Made by a program: the position numbers and the translations under genes. A stretch of DNA of 64,000 nt from Sphingobium algorifonticola (lineage in GTDB: Bacteria; Pseudomonadota; Alphaproteobacteria; Sphingomonadales; Sphingomonadaceae), in assembly GCF_004005485.1 (NCBI RefSeq), contig NZ_RZUL01000006.1, positions 100,964-164,963 of the forward strand, in the 5' to 3' direction. Under the pieces are notes generated by a model that saw only the letters and a program-made list of their open reading frames with translations, did no database searches and was not told the origin of the DNA. Positions 54,501 to 61,403 of this stretch are shown piece after piece. How positions within the stretch are numbered: position 1 is the first letter of the stretch; every line of letters starts with the position of its first letter.

Positions 54501-56365
54501 GCCTGTTGCACGCCGCCGCCGAGCGGCCCGAAGTGCTGGGCGATTTGGCCTGGCCGATCGCGAGCGCCAGCAGCTTCATCACCGCGAACGAGACCAGCAA
54601 GGATGCGATCGACGCCGCGCTTGCGATCCTGCCGAGCCGGTCGCCGGCCGAGCGCGTCGGCTTCGAAGCGACGATGCTTGCCCTCGACGTCAGCGGGTTC
54701 AGCGACCCCGACCGCGCCCACGCCATGCTCCTGCGCAAGACACTCGGCGCGATCGGTGCCGACAACCTCGTGACCGAGGCGGCGCGCGCCTGGATCCAGG
54801 CCGCGGGCGAGGAAGCAGCACCGGTCGAGAATACGCGCCCGTTCAAGGTCACGGTCAGCCACGGGCGCGCACGCAGCTGGGCCGAGGAAGCGGGCATCGC
54901 GCCGGACGACGCGGAGGGCAATGCGCTGTTCGCCGAGGTCGATGCCGTGCGCGAGCGCTACGCGCTGATCGGCGACGATGCCGATATCGGCGATCCCGCC
55001 GCTTTGCTCAGCGACATCGAGCAGTTGCGCACGCGGATCGAGAAATCCGGGATGACGGACGGCCAAGTGCTCGCCAATGCGAGCGAGCCGATCGTCAAGG
55101 GTGCGCACGCGCTCGTCGCGAATTCGGGCGCGGCGCTCCAGGAAATACCGGACGCTGTCGCTCGCCTGACTGCGCTCACGGCTTGGTTCGGAACGCTGGC
55201 CGCGCCGCTCGTGGACGAGACCACAGAAGAGCAGTTCGTCGACTTTCCGAGCTGGGGGTCGCCAGCACCGCGGGTCGACGCCGCCGAATTGGCGATGGAC
55301 CTGTTGCAGATCGATCCGCAGGCGCGCGACGCCCTGCTGCCGCTCATCGATGCAGCCTTGGACGATCCGCACCCGGCCGTCCGGCTGAATGTGGCGCAAC
55401 GCTTGACCGCATTGTGGTTTGTCGACCGCGAGTTGATGTGGCCGCGGATCGTGAAGGTCGCTAACCATGAACCCAATCCCGGTGTCCTGCGCTTCTTTGC
55501 GGGCCATGTGCTGTCGCGCCTGCTGTCCGAGCCGGACACGCTCGAGCCGATCGTGCTGTGTCTCGCCGATCGCACCTTCCCATCGGGAACAACAAGCCGT
55601 CGGTCCATCGAGGATCATGTCGCCGAATTGATCACCGCGCTCTGGCTGCTGCCAGCGCGCGAGCAAAGCCATGCCCGCGTCACCGCGAAACTCGCGGAAG
55701 ATTTGCTGGAGGCGAAGGATTTCCTGTTCGAGGCGACCGGCGTTGCGGGCCAGCTGATCGGCGCCGGCTATGAGGATGATGAGCGGATCGCGGTGCGGGA
55801 ACGTGCCCAGGCGCTCATGGCCGCGATCATCGAACGCGCCGCGGCAGCGCTCGACGTGCAACTAGCGTTGCCGCGCGAGCAACAGGATCAGGACCGGATC
55901 CAGGCGAGCGTCGAGCTGCTCGACAATGCGGTTCGGCGGATTCGCTCGGCGGCACTCGGCGGTCGGTCGGATGAAGGCAACGGCCTTCAGGGAACGGCCG
56001 CGCGCGCGCACTATCTCGACGATCTGGCGCCGACGCTGCATCGGATTGGCGACGTCGCGCCGCCCCGCGCGCTCCATGAATTGATCGAGTTTCTCGACAC
56101 GCTGCTCGATAGCGAGCCGGCGCGCTGCTTCGCGCTGATCGCCCACGGCATCCTCAGCGCGGGCAGCAAGTTCGGCTACCAGGACGAATCGCTGGGCGCC
56201 GACCGCGTGGTCAAGGTCGTCGGCCGTGCGCTCGCGGATCACCGCTGGATCTTCGACGACGCGGCGCGCCGCGCGCAGCTGGTAGAGATCCTCGAATTGT
56301 TCGTGGACCGCGGCTGGCCCCAGGCACGGCGACTGCTGTACGAGTTGCCGGAACTGTTCCGGTGA
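51524..56365 (+). CDS. Giant STAND ATPase with N-terminal PD-(D/E)XK (Cap4/DUF4297-like) nuclease domain
   Basis: A 1613-residue protein. The N-terminus (GIFYQGGVGALFASRMLVE, then VDDILLETDQGG and VAIQAKS) has the layout of a PD-(D/E)XK nuclease of the Cap4/DUF4297 kind, with Asp64/65 and Q79-x-K81. A helical region precedes the P-loop NTPase: Walker A LTGEPGSGKSG (Lys323), Walker B CYVVIDALDAT (Asp385) and sensor VIVSIRSFDLR. The last ~1000 residues are helical repeats, as in sensor regions of Avs and other STAND defence proteins. The start is TTG with GGAG 9 nt upstream. The stop overlaps the start of the next gene by 4 nt. Ligand recognition by the C-terminal repeats and DNA cleavage by the N-terminus are inferred. 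Confidence 0.85.
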   Translation: MPASTERPRKGGGGNATASGIFYQGGVGALFASRMLVELPLGNLLGLADTRIKSIRFETNAPVDDILLETDQGGIVAIQAKSTITMGTALDSVLGSVVDQFVRFWIAAQGGSSLEVWARPLDPARDRLLMVHGPGSGAKIARLAHALAGMRPDGPLGELRDTFEDLIRQSFAKNGQAADAEEIARLIRCIAFIELDPADRDRQLAIEALTPVLGSRDEANRCFDVLSQISIEQMKRRGGFDSALLRSELTRHGVSPGASPTFARSIDRLMDYSAATTVQLAAYEQLTPKEGDPFTLQRDCLPDILAAARTGSLILTGEPGSGKSGVLNSLSRALAADGAPVVALGVDRLPVATLNELSDQLGLEHPMLDVLANWPGSGPCYVVIDALDATRGGPAEAVFKALIAGTLDLAGHRWRVIVSIRSFDLRLGRQFRELFKGEPPSANLADPAFKMVRHVSVPEWTDREFAAILERSPDIGTAIEASGAPLAALARVPFNTRLLADLLSRGTSPSAFAGIGTQASLLAYFWLERVEAHGSGAALCLRATIDAMIATSGLHAATLEVARQVSASDLDQMEHEGVLVRSNNGRDLAFRHHILFDFAASRLLLDPSDPKALGARLVGPAALALAPALGFVLNEAWAANEDHRDFWRIALAVAGDSAADPIARSVIARQAAELPVVRADTAALVDAMKVPATREAAVRVVRNLLGALSVRAEDGAAIVVAPWLTLANALPALIAAGWDEPIGSLRVLLYVLLKQKDLSPAERSELGSAARAFLAIALVNPSAFPQSAIQFVGQTFDTDIAASRAALGQLMTPERLAVHAATDMPALSREIGKISAADPEFAAAIYQQIFAYDVTDEAKTSLGNSQILALTSTRRQDYSLARYALAEAFPDFLAAHPAAAITAMLASVESQAGRETGADLARVEDVATSAGTFPLVADLSYVWAWDIEDRHPSDAEKLLQATLTFLAEAPPERASEAAALIRAGARYGIVWSRLLHAAAERPEVLGDLAWPIASASSFITANETSKDAIDAALAILPSRSPAERVGFEATMLALDVSGFSDPDRAHAMLLRKTLGAIGADNLVTEAARAWIQAAGEEAAPVENTRPFKVTVSHGRARSWAEEAGIAPDDAEGNALFAEVDAVRERYALIGDDADIGDPAALLSDIEQLRTRIEKSGMTDGQVLANASEPIVKGAHALVANSGAALQEIPDAVARLTALTAWFGTLAAPLVDETTEEQFVDFPSWGSPAPRVDAAELAMDLLQIDPQARDALLPLIDAALDDPHPAVRLNVAQRLTALWFVDRELMWPRIVKVANHEPNPGVLRFFAGHVLSRLLSEPDTLEPIVLCLADRTFPSGTTSRRSIEDHVAELITALWLLPAREQSHARVTAKLAEDLLEAKDFLFEATGVAGQLIGAGYEDDERIAVRERAQALMAAIIERAAAALDVQLALPREQQDQDRIQASVELLDNAVRRIRSAALGGRSDEGNGLQGTAARAHYLDDLAPTLHRIGDVAPPRALHELIEFLDTLLDSEPARCFALIAHGILSAGSKFGYQDESLGADRVVKVVGRALADHRWIFDDAARRAQLVEILELFVDRGWPQARRLLYELPELFR

Positions 56366-57753
56366 CATCGGAAGCCACGCTCGACGCCTTCCGCCGGACC
56401 GTCATCGACACCCTCGCCCGCGCGGAGCGCGCCGCCGCCCAGCCTGATTTCGCCGGCGCGGCGGTCGGCGACATGCTCGAGCACAACGTGCGGCGGGTCG
56501 CGCTCGACCCCTTCCTCGACGCACTGGGCTGGTCAATCCAGAACCGCGCCGAAGAGGCCCGGGTAGTCGGCGAGACGACGTTGTTCATCGACTATCTCGG
56601 CGTCGACGAACACACGCGCGTCGCCGAGATGATCTTCGAGGCGAAGGCCTTGAATGCCTCGTGGATTATCGGCCAGGGCGACTATGCCGGCCGCCCAACT
56701 GCCGAGGTGGTCGCGGCGGCGATCAACCATTTGAACGGCGGTGCTCCCAAGGACTCGCCGGTCACCAAGGAATGGCTGAAGCGGCTCGAGCAGGTCCGCG
56801 ATTATGTCGTCGGGGTCGAGGCGAAAGGCGGCGCGATCGTCCAGCGCGCCGCGATCGGATCGGCACGCTGGATTGTCATCCTCAAGGATCCGGGCAAGGC
56901 CTTCCTCAAGAAGGTGATCGAGGCCGAGGATGTGCTGGCGCTACAGGCCAACCAGATGGTCGAGCGGTCGGACCATATCTACCAATTGCTGTCGGCTGAA
57001 GCGCTGAAAACCGCGCAGCGCGAACCCGTTCACCCCGACGAGCTCGTGCTCCACTTACCCAATGGAGGAGACATCCGTCGGCTGTTCCGCGCCACGCATG
57101 TGACGCGCGATGTGTCGACCGACCCCTATGCCCCTCAACCCAGCATCTACGTCAATGCGTGGCTGATCGCGCAGCGCAAGGACGGCGCTCTCTTGACCAT
57201 CCGGGCACGCGAGCCAGCCCTGATCCTCCCGGCCAACCCCAAATTCTTCGAGGATCATCTCGGCGATCTGCTGGAACGCTCCGACCAGATGCTGGCCGAG
57301 CTCCGCGCGAGCTATCCGGTGGAGCTGCCGGCACTGTCGCCGATCGGCGCGTTTCCGAACTTCGTCAGCGACACGGCGAATTCGCCCGTCCGGCGCGATA
57401 GGACCGGCAGCAACTATCTCGTCGCGACGGGGCTCGAGGCGCATTATCTGCGCGCAGGTCCGGTCGTCGACTGCGCGTATCACAGCCATGAAGTCTGCCG
57501 GCTCGCCAATATGGCCGACGAGCCGCAACCGGTCACCGCGCGGTCGTACGAGCGCCGATCGTTCTTCATCACCAACGAGGCGCATCACTGCGCCCACCGG
57601 CAGATCCAGAACGCCAAACGCGGTGCCCCCGCATGCCCGATCGACGTGTTCGAGGCCAAGCTCTGCTGCCGCGCCTGCACCCTGCAGGATTGGTGCTGGA
57701 GCTCGGAAAAGCTGAAGGCCGCGCCTTGCGGCACGGGCGTTGCGGCCGCGTGA
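56362..57753 (+). CDS. HsdR_N-like nuclease with C-terminal Cys/His cluster
   Basis: A 463-residue protein coupled to the STAND gene (GTG start inside the GTGA overlap). Residues 40-95 match the N-terminal nuclease domain of type I restriction R subunits: EHNVRRVALDPFLDALGWSI, then FIDYLGV (Asp77) and MIFEAKALN (E93-x-K95). A helical middle follows (LKRLEQVRDYVVGVEAKGG). The C-terminus holds a cluster of Cys and His (CAYHSHEVC, HHCAHRQI, ACPIDVFEAKLCCRACTLQDWCW) that probably binds zinc or an iron-sulfur cluster. No helicase motifs, so it is not an R subunit. As the partner of the STAND ATPase it may be a second effector or the DNA-recognition component. I do not know a described system with this exact pair. 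Confidence 0.8.
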   Translation: MTSEATLDAFRRTVIDTLARAERAAAQPDFAGAAVGDMLEHNVRRVALDPFLDALGWSIQNRAEEARVVGETTLFIDYLGVDEHTRVAEMIFEAKALNASWIIGQGDYAGRPTAEVVAAAINHLNGGAPKDSPVTKEWLKRLEQVRDYVVGVEAKGGAIVQRAAIGSARWIVILKDPGKAFLKKVIEAEDVLALQANQMVERSDHIYQLLSAEALKTAQREPVHPDELVLHLPNGGDIRRLFRATHVTRDVSTDPYAPQPSIYVNAWLIAQRKDGALLTIRAREPALILPANPKFFEDHLGDLLERSDQMLAELRASYPVELPALSPIGAFPNFVSDTANSPVRRDRTGSNYLVATGLEAHYLRAGPVVDCAYHSHEVCRLANMADEPQPVTARSYERRSFFITNEAHHCAHRQIQNAKRGAPACPIDVFEAKLCCRACTLQDWCWSSEKLKAAPCGTGVAAA

Positions 57754-58029
57754 CGCTCAAGATCTCGGCGCAATGGCGAAGAATTGACCTACGCGACCGA
57801 TCACGACAGCGACAGGATAGTGAGTCGATTGCAATGTGTGCCGTTCAGCGGATCGGGAGCTTCATGTCCGCTTTCGCAGTTCGCTTTTTCTAAAGCGGTC
57901 GGTCCGTAGTCGGCCCAACCTCAGTTGGCCAATGAAATCAAAGGCGAGATCGCTGAACGTCGGCATTTGATAGGACCCGTCGTTCGTCGCGTCGCCGATG
58001 TACGGCAGAAATGTCCCAAGCCCGGTAAG
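57754..58029. other. Intergenic region with recombinase-flank similarity
   Basis: No gene seen. The segment around 57998-58030 (GGCAGAAATGTCCCA and following bases) resembles 50265-50297 (GGCGGAAATGTCCCA), so the similarity between the two recombinase copies extends past their coding regions on this side. Confidence 0.45.
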
Positions 58030-58059
58030 GTTGGCTCCTCATCGGTATGAGGAGCCAAC
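58030..58059 (-). terminator. Hairpin terminator of recombinase copy 2
   Basis: A perfect 13-bp stem (58030-58042 with 58047-58059, loop CGGT) lies 7 nt past the recombinase stop on the minus strand, in the same relative place as the hairpin at 50298-50322. Confidence 0.6.
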
Positions 58060-58066
58060 TAGCTTC

Positions 58067-58470
58067 TTAAATTTCAGTGTTCTCGGCGAGGGCAAGCGCG
58101 TCCTCAACGTCGATGCCGAGGTAACGCACCGTATTCTCGATCTTGCTATGGCCGAGCAGAATCTGGACTGCGCGTAGGTTTCCAGTAGCTCGGTAGATGA
58201 TCGAGGCCTTCGTTCGGCGCAGCGAATGGGTGCCATACTCGCTGCACATCAGCCCCACTCCCGTCACCCATTCATCAACCAGCCTTGCATACTGGCGGGT
58301 GCTAAGATGGCCGTTACGATCAACACGGCTTGGAAAAACGTAATCGCCTACCGTGCCGCCACGATGTTCTAGCCATGCCAGCAAGCTGGTGCGGGTGTCT
58401 GGCAGCAGCTCGAATTGAACCGGTCGTCCGGTCTTCTGCTGCATCACGATCGCACGGAAGCGAATCTGGC
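58067..58470 (-). pseudogene. Tyrosine recombinase, copy 2, 5'-truncated
   Basis: The frame gives the C-terminal ~135 residues of the same recombinase as at 50329-50960: RAIVMQQKTGRPVQFELLPDTRTS, THSLRRTKASIIYR and LLGHSKIENTVRYL, ending in AENTEI. The similarity begins at about QIR (58470); upstream of that the sequence belongs to a LysE-type gene instead. Compared with copy 1 there are many scattered base changes, so the two are old relatives rather than a recent duplication. The catalytic N-terminal half is missing, so it cannot act alone. Confidence 0.8.
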
Positions 58471-58791
58471 TTCGCCAGCGGCAACCGGTACTGACCCGGT
58501 ATCCGATCGCATGGCGGATTGTGCTGACTTGAAGGCATGCCAGAGCAAATATGCCCCGCCGGCGATCTTGAGGAGTACGAGTGCTTGGGCATATCGCACG
58601 ATCAGCGTCGCAAGGCCCATCGCCGCGATCAGCCCCCATGCAAACGACGTCGTCACGACGCCGGCGGCCATCGCTGCGGCAGGTCTGCGCCCATCACGCA
58701 TGGCGACGCCCATGATTCCCATCGTGCTGGGGCCAGGGCTTCCAGCCGTCAGCACGTAGGCGCCGTAAACGAGAAGCAAATCTCTCCACAT
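58471..58791 (-). pseudogene. LysE/RhtB-type exporter, 3'-truncated
   Basis: From ATG 58791 the frame reads MWRDLLLVYGAYVLTAGSPGPS, GIMGVAMRDGRRPAAAMAAGVVT and YAQALVLLKIAGGAYLLWHAF, the first half (about 107 residues) of a LysE/RhtB amino-acid exporter. GSPGPS is the conserved N-terminal motif. After about 58470 the frame enters the recombinase sequence and stops at 58444. The second half of the exporter is gone, so the recombinase-linked block replaced it. The start is directly next to the SugE-like gene. Confidence 0.75.
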
Positions 58792-58792
58792 C

Positions 58793-59113
58793 TTATGCGC
58801 TCGCAAAGAGTTTGGTGCCGACGACGCCCACGATGACGAGCGAAATGAAGCCGATCTGCACGGCATTCAGCCGCTCGCCAAACAGGATCACACCCATGAT
58901 AGCGACGCCGACGGCACCGAGACCGGTCCATACCGCATAGGCCGTTCCCGCGGGGAGCGTGCGCATGGCGAAGGCCAGCAGCCCCATGTTCACGAAGTTG
59001 AGGAGAAGCGGGACGGATGCCGCGCTCCAGCTTGCCTGCGTTGCCGCCCACTTCATGGTGAGCGCCCATGCGATCTCGGTGATCACTGCAATCCCGAGTA
59101 CGATCCACGCCAT
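58793..59113 (-). CDS. sugE: SMR-family transporter, SugE/Gdx-like
   Basis: A 106-residue four-helix membrane protein of the small multidrug resistance family. It starts MAWIVLGIAVITEIAWALTMKWA, with the membrane Glu13 typical of SMR proteins, and continues with LPAGTAYAVWTGLGAVG (the family GTAYAVWTG box) and ILFGERL. The residues around Glu (ITEIAWALTMK) are closer to the SugE/Gdx guanidinium exporters than to EmrE. It exchanges a cation for protons as a dimer. It is followed directly by the truncated LysE fragment and preceded by a small hypothetical gene. Confidence 0.88.
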   Translation of the reverse strand: MAWIVLGIAVITEIAWALTMKWAATQASWSAASVPLLLNFVNMGLLAFAMRTLPAGTAYAVWTGLGAVGVAIMGVILFGERLNAVQIGFISLVIVGVVGTKLFASA

Positions 59114-59116
59114 TGC

Positions 59117-59317
59117 TTACCCTTTTGCCTGCGTTCTTAATGCCTGGCTTCGGTCGGCATCGCCCTTCCAGGGCGCGGCATAGTGATGCTCGACGGCAAT
59201 CTGCGATGTCGCGATCATCAACTGCCAGCATGCCACGACCGAGAATGTTTGTCCCCGAATCAAGGCGTTGCGGCTTTGGCGTACCGGCCTGCTAGGCTTC
59301 ATCGTCAAATTGGTCAC
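59117..59317 (-). CDS. Small hypothetical protein coupled to the LysE gene
   Basis: A frame of 66 residues from a GTG at 59317 that overlaps the LysE-type stop (GTGA). ATG 59302 would shorten it to 61. It reads RPVRQSRNALIRGQTFSVVACWQLMIATSQIAVEHHYAAPWKGDA. The composition is protein-like, with a central hydrophobic helix. The stop is 3 nt before the SugE-like start. I do not recognise it. Its tight fit between two exporter genes supports translation. Confidence 0.5.
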   Translation of the reverse strand: MTNLTMKPSRPVRQSRNALIRGQTFSVVACWQLMIATSQIAVEHHYAAPWKGDADRSQALRTQAKG

Positions 59318-59934
59318 AGGACAATCCTTCCGATCAGGGATGCGGCCAGGGTCAGCATCACGACGCACACGATGGCATCGAGGACTTTCCAGGCCGAGGG
59401 CCGCGCAAAGAGTGGTGTCAGGATGCGTGCTCCGTAACCCAGCGCCGCGAACCAGGTGATGCTTGCGGTCGCGGCACCGGCCACGAAGATCGGGCGCAGG
59501 GCTGGCGCATGAGCGGATCCGGCGGCCCCCATCAGCAGTACCGTATCCAGGTAAACGTGCGGATTGAGGAAGGTGAACGCCGCTGTCGCTCCTAGTGCGC
59601 GGCCTACGGTGAGCGTTCCCTGCGCGGACACTGTCATGGATTCCGGAGCCATCATCCTCTGAAAGGCCTTGAACCCGTACCACGCGAGAAATGCGGAGCC
59701 GCTGATGGTGAGCGTCAGGGTCAACTGAGGCATTGCACCCAAGAGCGCGCCGACACCACCAACGCCGGCGGCGATCAGGATCGCGTCGGCACAGCCGCAG
59801 AACAGGACGATCGGCCCTACATGCTCACGTTTCAGGCCTTGGCGCAGAACGAACAGGTTTTGCGCGCCGATAGCCATGATCAGTGCCGCCGACATGGCGA
59901 AGCCTGTGAGGAAGGTGGGCAGAATATTTGTCAT
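59314..59934 (-). CDS. argO: LysE/ArgO-family amino acid exporter
   Basis: A 206-residue inner membrane exporter with six predicted helices. Family motifs: FAMSAALIMAIGAQNLFVLRQGLKREHVG (GAQNLFVLRQG is the LysE/ArgO signature), LAWYGFKAFQR and FLNPHVYLDTVLLMGAAG. These match ArgO/LysE exporters of arginine and lysine. The divergent LysR-type gene at 60008 is of the ArgP/LysG class that controls such exporters. The intergenic region (73 nt) should hold both promoters. Confidence 0.9.
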   Translation of the reverse strand: MTNILPTFLTGFAMSAALIMAIGAQNLFVLRQGLKREHVGPIVLFCGCADAILIAAGVGGVGALLGAMPQLTLTLTISGSAFLAWYGFKAFQRMMAPESMTVSAQGTLTVGRALGATAAFTFLNPHVYLDTVLLMGAAGSAHAPALRPIFVAGAATASITWFAALGYGARILTPLFARPSAWKVLDAIVCVVMLTLAASLIGRIVL

Positions 59935-60007
59935 CGGCCAGCCTATGCCTTCACGGCGTGCTTTAGAAAAACTTGTTCTTCTAAGCTTGGTGAAGTAGTT
60001 CTAAATC

Positions 60008-60907
60008 ATGCTCGACTATCCCGCCCTCGCTGCCGTTGCCGCCGTGGTCCGCGAGGGCAGCTTCGAGCGAGCGGCCGAACGGCTCGGTGTAACGCCCTCA
60101 GCTGTGTCCCAGCGCGTGAGGGCGCTCGAGGAGCGGCTTGGCACCATTGTCATCGTGAGGGGGCAGCCCTGCATCGCGACTGATCTGGGACGGCGCCTGT
60201 GCGCGCACATTGATCAGGTCCAACTCCTGGAAGCTGATCTCACTCCATCCCTTTCACTTCCGGCGAACGCCGCGGATACGCCCGTTACGCTTAAGGTCGC
60301 TGTCAACTCTGACAGCATCGCAACATGGTTCCCCGAGGCGGCGACCGATTTCGCGCGTGCTACCGGCTTCCTGCTGGAGTTCATCATCGAGGACGAGGCC
60401 CATACCACCGATCGGCTACGATCGGGCGAGGTGGTCGCTGCGGTCTCTACAGATCCTGGCGCGGTTCAAGGCTGCCGGACGATCCCGCTAGGCGGCCTCG
60501 AATACCGGGCCTGCTCGAGCCCGGATTTCGTCGACCGCTTTTTCCCCGATGGGGTTACGGAGCAGGCGCTGCTCCGCGCGCCCTGTCTTCGCTTTGAACG
60601 CAGAGACGGGCTACAGGCGCGCTGGGCGCGCGAGAACCACAACATCGAGCTGAACGCCCCCATGCACTGGGTGCCATCCACGTTCGGCTTCTTGAACTTC
60701 GCGCTCGAAGGCATGGCCTGGGGGATGCATCCGGTCATGTTGGCGCAGCCACGGATCGAGCAAGGGTTACTCGCAGAGCTTACGCCTGGCACATCTATCT
60801 CGGTGATGTTGTACTGGACCGTGACGCGACTGCACGCGTCAGCTTTGACAACGCTTACCGACGCCGTCCGCCGGACCGCCCGATCGAGACTGATGCAACC
60901 GACGTGA
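60008..60907 (+). CDS. argP: LysR-type regulator, ArgP/LysG-like
   Basis: A 299-residue LysR-family regulator. The N-terminal winged helix reads YPALAAVAAVVREGSFERAAERLGVTPSAVSQRVRALEERLG, and the C-terminal effector domain follows (NSDSIATWFPEAATDFARATGFLLEFIIEDEAHTTDRLRSGEVVAAVSTD). The HTH spacing, the ATWFPEA segment and the divergent LysE/ArgO gene point to the ArgP/LysG class that activates basic amino-acid export in response to lysine or arginine. The full length is present. Confidence 0.9.
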   Translation: MLDYPALAAVAAVVREGSFERAAERLGVTPSAVSQRVRALEERLGTIVIVRGQPCIATDLGRRLCAHIDQVQLLEADLTPSLSLPANAADTPVTLKVAVNSDSIATWFPEAATDFARATGFLLEFIIEDEAHTTDRLRSGEVVAAVSTDPGAVQGCRTIPLGGLEYRACSSPDFVDRFFPDGVTEQALLRAPCLRFERRDGLQARWARENHNIELNAPMHWVPSTFGFLNFALEGMAWGMHPVMLAQPRIEQGLLAELTPGTSISVMLYWTVTRLHASALTTLTDAVRRTARSRLMQPT

Positions 60908-61403
60908 GGGCGTCGATCAACTCTCTTGTTCAGCGGAGAATCTCGCCGATATCATTCACTCGCCAGAATACTTGATACCGACTGTTTGGCGCTCAATTAT
61001 CGAAGGGCAGCTTCGGGCGATACCTGCCGGTCTGGTGCTGTTTCGCGAACGACGGATTCGTCCCAAGGCCGGTCATAAATGGGAAGTCCACTTTCCGGCG
61101 CGGCGGCACCGCTGTCGATGACCTAACGTCGCACGTCGCTGCATACTTGAAATCACATTGAGCGGACACAGGGCGGCGCGACGTTGTAGCTCTCCTGTTG
61201 CCGATGACTTTGCGTGGGCATTCGCCTGATCATCAGTCCGGAAACACGGTTGAGAAACCCGGGGCCGCCAGAACCTTGGTAAAACGGGCTGTTCGCATGT
61301 GGTTACGCCGATCTAGTCGAGGGCGGAAGCAAGCGAGGAAGAGGGAAGGGGGATCGAGGGTCTGGAGCTGCCGATGGGAGCAGCCAGTCCCGGAGACCCC
61401 GCC
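60908..61403. other. Intergenic region before the strawberry-notch gene
   Basis: About 500 bases with no supported gene and no obvious repeats. GGAG 61389-61392 is the ribosome-binding site for the following start. It may mark a boundary between the integrated block and the plasmid backbone. Confidence 0.4.

Noticed and set aside
54005..55861. Minus-strand frame of 618 codons inside the STAND gene
   Set aside because: Antisense shadow rich in Arg/Gly/His; no motif, while the plus strand is a continuous 1613-residue protein.
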